The notes: generated by a model from the sequence alone, not told the origin. 39,495 nucleotides of DNA from JBNJGT01 sp051819765 (GCA_051819765.1 JBNJGT010000007.1:1-39495); one strand, 5' to 3'. Shown: positions 8,023-16,016, counted from the first letter of the stretch. Program-made: numbers and translations.

Positions 8023-8744
8023 TTTGATTCATAATATATGTAATAGAGGAGCCATACTGCAATGGCCCCAACGAGGGCTATGAGATAGGAATAGACCTCA
8101 TAATAGGCAAGGGCTGCATAGAGAATTATAAAACTTGTGACAAAGACATAGATGAGGCGGGAGTCATACATCACCTTACTGCCGTCCAGTGGCGGGATAG
8201 GAAGCATGCTGTATGCGGCATAAGCGAGATTGAAGAGGAATAGCTTGGATACAAATACGTCTGGAAGCAAGCCCATGAGTCCCAGGGATTTTATGGCAGT
8301 TGCAAAAAGGACGTTTGCCAAAGGCCCTGCTGCAGAGATGAGGGCAAGGGTGCGTATGTTGGTGCCATACCGGAAGCTTCCCAGCCGCTGGATCATCATG
8401 TGATGGATGATGATTCCACCAGGGATGAGTATCCATACCGTGCCACCGCTGAGGAATGTTACAATGAGACTGATGATGATTCCGTACCACCAGAGCTTGT
8501 ATTCAACCCGAAACCCGTAGTGGATCCCCACCAGCCGATAGCCGAGCTGTTTTACAAGGACAGAGATGGTGACCACCACCGTCATCAAGAAGAGGTTGGA
8601 GAGCCAGGCACTCAACTGGAACTCGGGACGGCCATCGTTGAGGGCTACAATGATCACGAGAAAGAGGATGGTCAGGAGAACAGCCCGTACCTCAGCAGGG
8701 TTGAATATCCCATACCTCTTGAGGTTCTCGAGAAAATTGTTCAT
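8019..8744 (-). CDS. Site-2 protease (M50) homologue lacking the HExxH motif
   Basis: A 241-residue polytopic membrane protein with the M50 layout: about six hydrophobic segments, SAAGPLANV (about 137-145) and LPIPPLDGSKV (181-191), the motif that supplies the third zinc ligand Asp187. Where archaeal relatives have HELGH, this protein has KQLGY (65-69), which removes both histidines and the catalytic glutamate. It should therefore be unable to hold catalytic zinc and is probably a pseudoprotease, perhaps a membrane scaffold or regulator. It is first in an operon with the MBL hydrolase (ATGA overlap) and the HD/DarT-like gene. A TATTTAAAG box at 8767-8775 lies 27 nt before the ATG. Confidence 0.85.
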   Translation of the reverse strand: MNNFLENLKRYGIFNPAEVRAVLLTILFLVIIVALNDGRPEFQLSAWLSNLFLMTVVVTISVLVKQLGYRLVGIHYGFRVEYKLWWYGIIISLIVTFLSGGTVWILIPGGIIIHHMMIQRLGSFRYGTNIRTLALISAAGPLANVLFATAIKSLGLMGLLPDVFVSKLFLFNLAYAAYSMLPIPPLDGSKVMYDSRLIYVFVTSFIILYAALAYYEVYSYLIALVGAIAVWLLYYIYYESK

Positions 8745-8766
8745 GGACCTTTCTTGGGGAATGCGC

Positions 8767-8799
8767 TTTAAATAATTTTTGTCGCTACTTTAATAAACC
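8767..8799. promoter_or_regulatory. Divergent leaderless promoters for the S2P operon and the MFS gene
   Basis: Minus strand: TATTTAAAG (8767-8775), centred 27 nt before the ATG at 8744. Plus strand: CTTTAATAAACC (8788-8799), centred about 27 nt before the ATG at 8820. The plus-strand spacing favours ATG 8820 over the out-of-frame ATG at 8812, which meets a stop after eight codons. Confidence 0.6.
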
Positions 8800-8819
8800 A
8801 GAGGTTTTGGGATGAGTCT

Positions 8820-9976
8820 ATGCATCATTTCCATCTGACGTATTTATTGAAGAAGGAGATCAATGAGATCTATATCATGAATTCCCTGCACACCTTTGCA
8901 ATCTCAAGTGTGGGTATCTTTGTGCCGATCTTCTTGCTAAATAGAGGGTTCTCCTTATTGCTCGTGCTCCTGTATCTGGGACTGAACGCATTTTCAGTAT
9001 CGGAATGTCCTATGCAGGACTGCGATACGCTTCTGTGCATGGTGTCAGGAATACCATCCTCATCAGTGTCCCCTTGATGGTGACCTTCTTTTTCCTGCTC
9101 TACAACATCGATAGATTCACTATTCCAGCTGCCTCACTCATGATACTCCTTGCGCTTGTGAGGTCCTGTGCGATCACCTTCTATTGGACCGGATTTCACG
9201 TGGAGTTCGCCAAATATTCACGGACCGTCATCAAGCAGTTCGGTGTCCTTCGGGCCTTTTCCACCGTGTTCTCGGTGATCGGGCCTCTGTTTGGGGCACT
9301 TATCGCAACCTTCTTCTCCTTTCAGGTATTGTTCATTTTCGTCATGCTCACATTGATCCTGTCAGTTGTCCCCTTGTTCTTCTCAAAGGAGGTGTATGAA
9401 CCGTTCGATTTTTCCTTACGCAACCTTGTCATAGATCGTCAGGCAATCCCGTTCTTTGCAGAAGGCTTTCGGGATTCTGCGGCCAAATATTTCTGGCCAC
9501 TACTCATGTTCATGCTTGCCCTTCCCCTGATATCAATTGGTTCGTTGTACACGGTCTCAAGCGGGCTTTTGGCTGCATTCATGTTTTACCTCGGACGACG
9601 GACCAATGACCACAATAAGCATAGAATCCTCTGGTTTGGTGTGGTGGGAAACGCTTTCAGTTTGTTTGGCAGGACATTGGTCACCAGTTTCACACCGATC
9701 ATGATCATGCAAGGGATCGGTGGGCTCTCATGGACCATGGTGCAATTGCCCTTTCATTCAATCTTTTATTGTAACTCGCAGCAGAGCGGCATCTGCCATA
9801 TGGTGTATTTCCGGGAATTGTTCCTGAATCTTGGACGGATGTTATGCATCGGGGTACTTGCTTTATTTGTTGTCTTTAAACCGGCAACCATTGCGCTTGC
9901 TTTCACGATCACGGCAGCGGCTTTCGCCATGCTTTTCATGGGAACCATCAAAGACACCCAGACAGAGAAAGCCTGA
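8820..9976 (+). pseudogene. MFS transporter, one frameshift
   Basis: The frame opening at 8820 (MHHFHLTYLLKKEINEIYI) encodes the first two membrane segments. The remaining roughly ten are read in another frame from about 8994 to 9976. The junction lies at the TTTT run near 8990-8995, where restoring one base would join NAF to SIGMSYAGLRYASVHG. The rest is an intact major-facilitator-type permease with two bundles separated by a central loop near KEVYEPFDFSLRN. No substrate can be assigned. A homopolymer position makes a sequencing or assembly error quite possible; otherwise the gene is freshly broken. Confidence 0.75.
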
Positions 9977-10130
9977 TATCGGAGCTCTTCCCAGACATGG
10001 GTCATCGCGATGGGCCTCTTATGTAGGGTGATATGGGATGTCGTCTTGGAGGCCTCAAGAGCCTTGATGCGAATCATTGAAATTCCTGATTTTGGAAAAG
10101 TTTTTATTGGCTTGGTTACAAACGAATCAA
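9977..10130 (+). promoter_or_regulatory. Intergenic region with TATA box for the PH-domain gene
   Basis: No gene or RNA was recognised in this 154-base gap. GTTTTTATTGG at 10100-10110 is centred about 26 nt before the ATG at 10131 and is the likely TATA box for the PH-domain gene and the aromatic amino-acid genes behind it. Confidence 0.5.
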
Positions 10131-10508
10131 ATGGGATTATTAGATGGAATCATGGGCAACGCTTCAGAGCTTAAACCTTCTGAGGTCGAGGATGAGATGA
10201 AAGAGATCCTTATCGATAAGGAGAAAATACAAAACGCATATATCCTCATACGGGACCTGTTTGTATTCACCAATAAACGGTTCATACTTGTGGACAAGCA
10301 AGGAGTCACTGGCAAAAAAGTCCAGTATCATTCGATACCCTATTCAAAGATAAGCCACTTCTCCATCGAGACAGCAGGTTTTCTTGACCTGGATGCAGAG
10401 CTGAAAATTTTTCTAACCGGACAGGCTGTACCTATCCAAAAGAAATTCAACAAGAAGTTGAGCATCTATAAAGTACAACAGGTGCTTGCAAAGCACATGC
10501 TGGGATAA
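10131..10508 (+). CDS. Bacterial-type PH-domain protein (YvbH/DUF1696-like)
   Basis: The 125-residue protein has the layout of small single-domain bacterial PH proteins: a helical N-terminus, then YILIRDLFVFTNKRFILVDKQG and HSIPYSKISHFSIETAG, with alternating beta strands and a final helix (YKVQQVLAKHML). Such proteins are cytoplasmic and of unknown biochemical function. The ATG at 10131 is preferred over upstream in-frame codons because it sits 26 nt from the TATA box. The stop is 13 nt before the chorismate mutase, and no separate TATA box is evident there, so the genes may share a transcript. A link to aromatic biosynthesis is not implied by the domain. Confidence 0.75.
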   Translation: MGLLDGIMGNASELKPSEVEDEMKEILIDKEKIQNAYILIRDLFVFTNKRFILVDKQGVTGKKVQYHSIPYSKISHFSIETAGFLDLDAELKIFLTGQAVPIQKKFNKKLSIYKVQQVLAKHMLG

Positions 10509-10521
10509 GCTTTCTTTATCT

Positions 10522-10776
10522 ATGGGGCTTGACGATATGCGGACGGAAATAGAATCCATCGATGCTGAAATCCTCAGATTGGTTTCCCGGAGGCTGGCGC
10601 TTGCTCATCCTATTGCGGAGTGTAAACGCACTGAAGGGATGGCTATCTATCAACCCGAACGCGAGAGGGTATTGCTTGAAAAACATGCGGCCAGGGGATC
10701 TGAGCTCGGGCTTGACCCTGGATTCGTAAAGCGGCTCTACTCCATCATCATCGAAGAGATGCGGGGTAAGCAATGA
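10522..10776 (+). CDS. aroQ: Chorismate mutase, AroQ type
   Basis: An 84-residue all-helical AroQ chorismate mutase converting chorismate to prephenate. Visible family features are MRTEIESIDAEILRLVSRR (first helix with the active-site Arg), AECKRTEGMAIYQPERE (active-site Lys and Arg/Glu) and a C-terminal helix ending in IIIEEMRGKQ. The ATG at 10522 gives MGLDDMRTE; the inner ATG at 10537 is an alternative. It overlaps tyrA by ATGA (10773-10776) and opens a four-gene block that carries chorismate to Phe and Tyr. Confidence 0.92.
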   Translation: MGLDDMRTEIESIDAEILRLVSRRLALAHPIAECKRTEGMAIYQPERERVLLEKHAARGSELGLDPGFVKRLYSIIIEEMRGKQ

Positions 10777-11576
10777 AGATTGGCATCATCGGCGGTAATG
10801 GTGGGATGGGCAGATTGATGCACAATTTCCTATCAGAGGATTTTGAGGTGCTGATCTCTGATAAGGGTACACCTCTTAGTAATGCAGATATCGCCCATAC
10901 AGCAGATGTTGTCATTGTCTCTGTCCCTATCGAACAGACCATACAGGTCGTTGAAGAGATTGCCCCATTGCTGCGCGAAGATCAGGTGCTCATGGATATC
11001 ACTTCAATGAAAACCGACCCGATGAAAGCTATGCAGGAAAGCAAGGCCACTGTGATTGGATTACACCCAATGTTTGGGCCGCTGGCTGAGGTAAGGGGGC
11101 AGACCGTGGTTGTGACACCAGCAGAAGAGACACCCTGGACAGAGTGGGTCACGGACTATCTTGAGGAAAAGGGGCTACGCTGCAAGATCACAACCCCTGA
11201 AAAGCATGATGAGATGATGGCAATCATCCAGGTACTTGTCCATTTCAATACCATTGCCATGGGACATACACTGGCCTCCCTGGGGTTGGATATCGATGAG
11301 ACTCTTGAATTCACAAGCCCAATCTATCGGATGGAACTTGGTATGATCGGGAGAATCTTTGCGCAGGATGCATCATTGTATGGAAACATCCAGATGCAGA
11401 ATCCGAAGGGTGTTGAGATTCTCAGGCGTCACCAGGATACCATCAAGACGCTCTTTGGCATGATACAGGATAAGGACCTGGAGTCGTTTGTTGCAAAGTT
11501 CAATGAGACCGCTGCTTTCTTCAAGGATTTCAAGGAACGGGCGCTTGCTGAAAGCGAGGAGTTGCTTCGAAAATGA
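10773..11576 (+). CDS. tyrA: Prephenate dehydrogenase
   Basis: The 267-residue enzyme oxidatively decarboxylates prephenate to 4-hydroxyphenylpyruvate on the Tyr branch. The N-terminal Rossmann motif is GIIGGNGGMG (4-13), followed by VVIVSVPIEQT and the conserved LHPMFGP segment of the prephenate-binding region (about 97-103). The C-terminal half is helical, as in TyrA dimers. It lacks fused mutase or ACT domains. It overlaps aroQ and pheA by 4 nt each, so translation is probably coupled. Confidence 0.94.
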   Translation: MKIGIIGGNGGMGRLMHNFLSEDFEVLISDKGTPLSNADIAHTADVVIVSVPIEQTIQVVEEIAPLLREDQVLMDITSMKTDPMKAMQESKATVIGLHPMFGPLAEVRGQTVVVTPAEETPWTEWVTDYLEEKGLRCKITTPEKHDEMMAIIQVLVHFNTIAMGHTLASLGLDIDETLEFTSPIYRMELGMIGRIFAQDASLYGNIQMQNPKGVEILRRHQDTIKTLFGMIQDKDLESFVAKFNETAAFFKDFKERALAESEELLRK

Positions 11577-12346
11577 AAGAGATCATGACACTGGGACCAG
11601 AAGGGACATTCGCGCATGTCGCGGCGCGACGGATCGCAAAAGTTCTTGCACTTCCGATCCGGTTTGAAGGTACCATACCAAAGGTGTTTGATCAGCTTTC
11701 CCATGACACGGTCATTGTTGTCCCAATCGAGAATTCGGATGCGGGTTCTGTAGGGCAAACAATCGATAACCTGTTTCGGATCAGCGACCTCCAGGTGGTG
11801 GCAGAGATTGATGTCGCGATCCATCACACGCTCTGCGGGTTTGAACCTCTCAATTCGATACAAACCATCTATGCCCATCCGCAGAGTTCAGCCCAGTGCG
11901 AAAACTTCCTTGCAAACCTTGCAGCAGAAATCATCGATACCTCAAGCAATGCGCGCTCAGCACAGCTTGCTTGCGAAACACGCACCTGTGCCATCATACC
12001 AGAGATCGCATCTGAGATCTATGAGGTGCCATTGCTCAAACGTGATATCCAGAACGCTTCGAATAACACTACCAGATTTATCGTGTGCTCCAGGAAAGAT
12101 CTTCCAGTGTTTGAGACCACCACCAAGTCAAGCCTGATAATCGATCCACGAGATGATCGGCCAGGGCTTTTGTATGAGATTCTTGGATCACTGAGCTCAG
12201 TGAACCTCACAAAGATCGAGAGCAGGCCGTCCAAGCGCGGCCTGGGGAACTACATCTTCTATATGGAGATGGAGGGGGTCCCTGACCTTCAGGGCCTAAG
12301 AGGCGTGGACGTGAAATTTTTAGGAAGCTACGGAAATGTAACATGA
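11573..12346 (+). CDS. pheA: Prephenate dehydratase with ACT domain
   Basis: The 257-residue enzyme converts prephenate to phenylpyruvate on the Phe branch. The catalytic part has LGPEGTFAHVAA (7-18), VVPIENSDAGSV and NNTTRFIVC, which carries the catalytic TRF motif. The C-terminal ACT domain has DRPGLLYEIL and KIESRPSKRGLGNY; ESRP is the Phe-binding motif, so feedback inhibition by Phe is expected from the family. It overlaps tyrA and the aminotransferase by 4 nt each. Confidence 0.95.
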   Translation: MKEIMTLGPEGTFAHVAARRIAKVLALPIRFEGTIPKVFDQLSHDTVIVVPIENSDAGSVGQTIDNLFRISDLQVVAEIDVAIHHTLCGFEPLNSIQTIYAHPQSSAQCENFLANLAAEIIDTSSNARSAQLACETRTCAIIPEIASEIYEVPLLKRDIQNASNNTTRFIVCSRKDLPVFETTTKSSLIIDPRDDRPGLLYEILGSLSSVNLTKIESRPSKRGLGNYIFYMEMEGVPDLQGLRGVDVKFLGSYGNVT

Positions 12347-13428
12347 AAGAACTCAATAGAACCCTGGAATCAATTGACATGTCACCGATCAGGAAGGTAT
12401 TTGACAAGGCGGCAACACTTGCAAACCCTATCAATCTCTCTATCGGGATACCCCATGTGGATTCGCCAGATGCCCTGAAGACTGCAGTGTGCGAAGCAGT
12501 GAACACAGGGTCCAATGCTTACACGCCAACCAAGGGCATGCCTGCATTGATTGAGAGGGTTAAGTCCCTGGGGACTGAGAAGGGCATCCATGGGCATGAG
12601 GCAATTATTACAGCCGGTGCGGCAGGGGCTCTGGATCTTGCGTTGCGCTGCATGCTCAATCCTGGTGATGAAGTGATTGTGCCTGACCCCTATTTTGTGG
12701 CATACACCGCCATCCCGCCGCTGTGCGGTGCACGGGTCAGATTGCTTGACACTTATCCTGATTTTCGTATCCGCGAGAAGGCACTGCGTTCGCTTGTGAC
12801 GGCGCAGACCAAGGCAATAATCATAAATACCCCTCATAACCCGACGGGGAGGGTATATGACGCTTCAGAGATTGCGATAGTTGCGCGGATCGCCCGAGAG
12901 CATGACCTGTTCGTTGTTTCTGACGAGGTCTACGAGGATTATATTTACGCAGGCGAACACTATGCCATCGGGGCCCAGTATGAGAACACCATCACAATCG
13001 GCAGCTTCTCCAAATCACATGCAGTTACCGGGTGGCGGGTCGGTTATGCACTAGGGCCGCCCGGGATAATCGAGGAGATGTGCAAGCTGCAGCAATTCAC
13101 CTATGTGTGCGCAAACTCTGCTGCGCAAAAGGCTCTCGCCCAGGTTGACGCTTCAGCAGGAAGCCTGTACGCCGCAAATCGTGCGTTGCTTGCAGGGCTT
13201 TCCTATGACTTTGTGATGCCTGAGGGCGCGTTCTATGCCTTCCTACCGGTACCAGCGGGGTTTGATGATGCGAGTTTTGCGGATGCCGCGCTGGAGAGGA
13301 ATCTCCTGCTGGTGCCGGGAAGCGCGTTTTCTTCGAGAAATAGCCATGTGCGGATTTCCTTTGCGACGGATTCGACGACGCTTGAGAAGGGGATCATTAT
13401 CCTGAACGAACTCAGACAGAGTAGGTGA
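12343..13428 (+). CDS. Class I aminotransferase (aromatic/aspartate type)
   Basis: A 361-residue fold-type I PLP enzyme. The PLP lysine is in GSFSKSHAVTGWRVGY, the cofactor-binding aspartate region reads VVSDEVYEDYIY, and NTPHNPTGRVY holds the conserved Asn. By position after pheA it probably transaminates phenylpyruvate and 4-hydroxyphenylpyruvate to Phe and Tyr, completing the block. Aspartate aminotransferase activity is the main alternative. Its last 17 nt overlap the convergent traB gene. Confidence 0.92.
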   Translation: MKELNRTLESIDMSPIRKVFDKAATLANPINLSIGIPHVDSPDALKTAVCEAVNTGSNAYTPTKGMPALIERVKSLGTEKGIHGHEAIITAGAAGALDLALRCMLNPGDEVIVPDPYFVAYTAIPPLCGARVRLLDTYPDFRIREKALRSLVTAQTKAIIINTPHNPTGRVYDASEIAIVARIAREHDLFVVSDEVYEDYIYAGEHYAIGAQYENTITIGSFSKSHAVTGWRVGYALGPPGIIEEMCKLQQFTYVCANSAAQKALAQVDASAGSLYAANRALLAGLSYDFVMPEGAFYAFLPVPAGFDDASFADAALERNLLLVPGSAFSSRNSHVRISFATDSTTLEKGIIILNELRQSR

Positions 13429-14095
13429 AGGTGAGGCTTTTCGGCTCAGAGTTTTGCAGGAGCGCCTTCATACCTTCCTTGTGACCGGCGCCAACCACCA
13501 CAAGGATATGGGCATCAGGGTGCTGGTTCTGGATACGCCTAAGACGGGCGACCATGTGATGGTTGCGATCATCGATGAGCACTTGGTGGATCGACGGGTA
13601 GCGGTCCTTGACCTGTCTCAAGAGTTTCTCGACCAATTCCTCAGGCGGCACTTTGGAGAGGTCCATCTGTCTGAGATCCTTTTTGTACGCACCGGAAAAG
13701 GTGTCTTTTGCAAGATTCCACTTATCCTTCCAGGTAAGCTGTTTTGAGAAATTCTTGAGGGTGCGTTCGATGTCCTGATCAATAAGAGCTATCTTTGCGC
13801 CGTTCTTCTGGGCCTGCTTGACTGCGGCAAGCATGTCTGAGCCGGGCTTGATACCTACGATATTCCCCAATTTCTTTTGGGCCCAGGAACCAAGCAGGGT
13901 GAAGAGAAACCCTTGGAAACCGATACGCGAGATGTCACTGAGGCTGACCTTTGTCTCAATCTCGTTTTGCAGGGCATAAAGACGTTTCTTGTCCAACTCC
14001 ACTGCCACTATATCAGGTTGTTTTTCCTTTATAAGAGCGCTGATCTCATCGATACTCTGCTGTGCGATGTGAGACGTGCCAATTATCTCTATCAT
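13412..14095 (-). CDS. TraB/PrgY-family protein
   Basis: The 227-residue protein begins MIEIIGTSHIAQQS, the GTSHIA motif of the TraB family, followed by DIVAVELDKKRL, the central AKIALIDQDIERTL and the C-terminal LVVVGAGHKEGM, all conserved in this family (related to TIKI and GumN, some members proposed to be metalloproteases). Bacterial PrgY acts against a peptide pheromone; archaeal members are uncharacterised. Many archaeal TraB proteins carry a C-terminal membrane region that is absent here. The ATG at 14095 was preferred to an upstream TTG because TTTTATAAAG at 14117-14126 is centred 26 nt before it. Confidence 0.85.
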   Translation of the reverse strand: MIEIIGTSHIAQQSIDEISALIKEKQPDIVAVELDKKRLYALQNEIETKVSLSDISRIGFQGFLFTLLGSWAQKKLGNIVGIKPGSDMLAAVKQAQKNGAKIALIDQDIERTLKNFSKQLTWKDKWNLAKDTFSGAYKKDLRQMDLSKVPPEELVEKLLRQVKDRYPSIHQVLIDDRNHHMVARLRRIQNQHPDAHILVVVGAGHKEGMKALLQNSEPKSLTFTYSV

Positions 14096-14116
14096 GGTGT
14101 GCAAGATATGACCGTG

Positions 14117-14126
14117 TTTTATAAAG
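14117..14126 (-). promoter_or_regulatory. TATA box of the TraB-family gene
   Basis: CTTTATAAAA on the minus strand, centred 26 nt before the ATG at 14095. The spacing indicates a leaderless transcript. Confidence 0.6.
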
Positions 14127-14177
14127 CTTTAGACTGATGAAAACAAAAACTTAAATAGATGAAACATGTTACTATCG

Positions 14178-14252
14178 ATGGAGTATACTATATTGTCCGC
14201 ACTGATGAATGAACCAGGAAGAATTATAAACGGTTTAACTCATAAGCGGTAA
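14178..14252 (+). CDS. Possible 24-aa leaderless micro-ORF
   Basis: ATG at 14178 opens a 24-codon frame, MEYTILSALMNEPGRIINGL then THKR and a stop. CTTAAATAG at 14150-14158 is centred about 24-26 nt upstream, the spacing seen at the leaderless genes here. The sequence resembles the first helix of a winged-helix regulator, so it may be a gene remnant or a leader peptide for trmB. Its 3' half overlaps the inverted repeat at 14230-14260. Very short frames occur by chance. Confidence 0.25.
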   Translation: MEYTILSALMNEPGRIINGLTHKR

Positions 14253-14260
14253 AAAACCGT
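14230..14260. promoter_or_regulatory. Inverted repeat ACGGTTT-N17-AAACCGT upstream of trmB-like gene
   Basis: Perfect 7-bp arms at 14230-14236 and 14254-14260 with centres 24 bp apart (a little over two helical turns). An inner palindrome CGGTaaaaaACCG (14247-14259) shares the right arm. The repeat lies 60-90 nt before the regulator, just upstream of AT-rich candidate TATA sequence (14261-14283). This is the expected place and shape for an operator, perhaps for autoregulation by the downstream TrmB protein. Confidence 0.45.
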
Positions 14261-14322
14261 AACATATTAATAGTAGTATATACGGGGTTGTTTAAAAATA
14301 AAAAAGAGGGGGAGGATATAAG

Positions 14323-15138
14323 TTGATTGTGAAAGAAGAGTTTTTGAACAAGCTACGGCGATATTTTGCTTTGAACCTTTATGAGGTCAAGGTATGGACT
14401 GCGCTATTATCACGAGGTGTTTCTACAGCTGGTGAACTATCAGATATAGCAAATGTCCCCCGTTCACGAAGCTATGATGTCTTGGAATCTCTTGAAAAGA
14501 AAGGCTTTGTCGTGATGAAGATCGGAAAGCCAATCAAATACATCGCGGTGCCACCAAATGAAGTCATCGAGCGTGTGAAGAAGCACATGAAAGAAGATTC
14601 TGATAATCGAATCAAGCGTCTAGAAAACCTTAAAGAGACTGAAATCCTTGAAGAGTTGAATACACTTCATAACCAAGGTGTTGAACTAGTTGAGCCATCT
14701 GAGCTTTCAGGGAGTCTTCGGGGCAGGCACAACCTGTATAACCACCTTGAACTGACTATCAGGAACGCTGAGCAGACCGTTACTCTGGTCACCACAACCC
14801 AAGGGTTCCTCCGAAAGGTCGATGGACTTAAGCCCACTTTCCAGGCAATCCATAAGCGAGGTGTGAAGATTCGGATTGCGGCACCCTTGACCAAGGATTG
14901 TAAGGATGCAGTGGATGAGATATCGCAATACGCAGAGGTGCGTGACTCCCATATCAAGTCACGGTTCTGTGTGGTCGACAGTAAAGAGCTCGTCTTCATG
15001 GTGCTTGATGATGAATCAGTGCATCCCACCTATGACCTGGGTATCTGGATCAACACACCATTCTTTGCGTCAGCGCTTGAAGAACTGTTCGAGCTTGGCT
15101 GGAAGAGCATGAAACAACCAAAGTTCGCAAAGAAATGA
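14323..15138 (+). CDS. TrmB-family transcriptional regulator
   Basis: The 271-residue protein has an N-terminal winged helix of the TrmB type (residues 5-75: LYEVKVWTALLSRG, AGELSDIANVPRSRSYDVLESLEKKGFV), a helical linker to about 115, and a C-terminal phospholipase-D-like regulatory domain (LVTTTQGFLRK through KIRIAAPLT and SRFCVVDSKELVFMV). TrmB proteins control sugar or other metabolic genes in archaea; the ligand is not evident here. The start is TTG at 14323, chosen because GAGGGGGAGG (14306-14315) ends 7 nt before it; GTG at 14329 is the alternative. A strong ribosome binding site is unusual among the mostly leaderless genes nearby. Confidence 0.92.
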   Translation: MIVKEEFLNKLRRYFALNLYEVKVWTALLSRGVSTAGELSDIANVPRSRSYDVLESLEKKGFVVMKIGKPIKYIAVPPNEVIERVKKHMKEDSDNRIKRLENLKETEILEELNTLHNQGVELVEPSELSGSLRGRHNLYNHLELTIRNAEQTVTLVTTTQGFLRKVDGLKPTFQAIHKRGVKIRIAAPLTKDCKDAVDEISQYAEVRDSHIKSRFCVVDSKELVFMVLDDESVHPTYDLGIWINTPFFASALEELFELGWKSMKQPKFAKK

Positions 15139-15168
15139 ACGGCTAGCCCGTTTCACTTTTTCTTTTTT
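15136..15168. terminator. Stem-loop plus T-tract after the TrmB gene
   Basis: TGAACGG (15136-15142) pairs with CCGTTTCA (15148-15155, one bulged T) around the loop CTAGC, followed by a T-rich tract at 15157-15168. It starts at the TrmB stop codon and overlaps the end of the convergent small membrane gene. It resembles an intrinsic terminator for rightward transcription. Confidence 0.5.
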
Positions 15169-15308
15169 GACACTGCAAGGGCAAGAAAACCCAGGCCAAG
15201 ACCGAGAAGGGTTGCACCGATGAACTTATCGATGAGAAGCCCGATACCCATACCAATAAACAGACCCGCGGGCACAAAAAGTCCGATGAAATCTTCTTTC
15301 TTTTTCAT
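15153..15308 (-). CDS. Small membrane protein, 51 aa
   Basis: The reading frame begins MKKKEDFIGLFVPAGLFIGMG and has two hydrophobic, glycine-rich segments (about 7-25 and 29-46) joined by IDKF, with lysines at both ends, as in a two-helix membrane hairpin. CTTTTTATAC at 15330-15339 is centred about 26 nt before the ATG, which supports expression as a leaderless gene. No family was recognised; it slightly resembles AtpI-like or glycine-zipper hairpins. Confidence 0.6.
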   Translation of the reverse strand: MKKKEDFIGLFVPAGLFIGMGIGLLIDKFIGATLLGLGLGFLALAVSKKKK

Positions 15309-15341
15309 GGCTCTGCTATAGAGCAGGTAGTATAAAAAGGT

Positions 15342-16016
15342 TTAGTGGTTCTGGCTGAACCAGTCCATGAGGACCTCATTGAGGATAGGCGCAGCCTGTT
15401 CCCAGAGGGCACAACTTTTGCAGGCTGCCTTGTGGCTGTCATAGGGTTCCCGCATCGAGACAGGCAAGTCCTCCTTGCGGGCAAGCTTAATGAACTCCAT
15501 GCAGGTGACAGGGTACCCCATGATCTTGTCATACGAGGTATCGACGCCTTCGGTCTTGAGTTCATGGATTGTTGATTCAAGCTGCGCATCATCGATTATT
15601 CCCTCACGGTACATGCGGGCCAGGAGATGGTCCTGATCCACACCGCTGTGGCGCAGGTGCTGGTACACGGATGCGACGCCGATGGCTTCAACAGCATAAT
15701 AGGCGTCAATGACAAAGCGGGTCTGCTGGGTAGTGGTCAGAGATGTCCCGTACAGTTCCTGGAGCGCATCAGTGAGCTCCTCGAGAAACCCGGCAGTCCG
15801 CTGTGGAGAGGTAGTGTTTTGTTTGACATAGCCATCAATGAAAGCATCCATCTCGTCACTGTCGGCATAGTGGCGGGCGCGGGGATTCCTTTCATCGGCG
15901 AGAGCCTTGAGCTCATAGTAGTTTTTGAGCATCCCGCCTAGATCGTTTTCCAGGTAGCTTTCCCTGAATTTCTGATACGTTGCATCTGCAACAGATGACC
16001 TGTGATCGGGTATCAT
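15342..16016 (-). CDS. Hypothetical helical protein with CxxC motif
   Basis: A 224-residue, largely helical protein that I do not recognise. It opens MIPDHRSSVADATYQKFRES and near its C-terminus has a CKSC pair (about 203-206) plus a further cysteine in YPVTCMEF, so a metal or redox site is possible. There are no membrane segments or signal peptide. The ATG at 16016 was chosen over a GTG at 16079 because CATTTAAGA (16038-16046) is centred 26 nt before the ATG. The gene stands alone, divergent from pheS. Confidence 0.7.
   Translation of the reverse strand: MIPDHRSSVADATYQKFRESYLENDLGGMLKNYYELKALADERNPRARHYADSDEMDAFIDGYVKQNTTSPQRTAGFLEELTDALQELYGTSLTTTQQTRFVIDAYYAVEAIGVASVYQHLRHSGVDQDHLLARMYREGIIDDAQLESTIHELKTEGVDTSYDKIMGYPVTCMEFIKLARKEDLPVSMREPYDSHKAACKSCALWEQAAPILNEVLMDWFSQNH

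Noticed and set aside
9766..10077. Minus-strand open frame of about 100 codons spanning the MFS 3' end and the gap after it
   Set aside because: Most of it mirrors the transporter coding sequence, it has no promoter at the usual spacing and no family resemblance.
13412..14095. TraB-family protein as a pheromone-shutdown component of a conjugative element
   Set aside because: No conjugation genes are present and archaeal TraB-family proteins occur widely in chromosomes.
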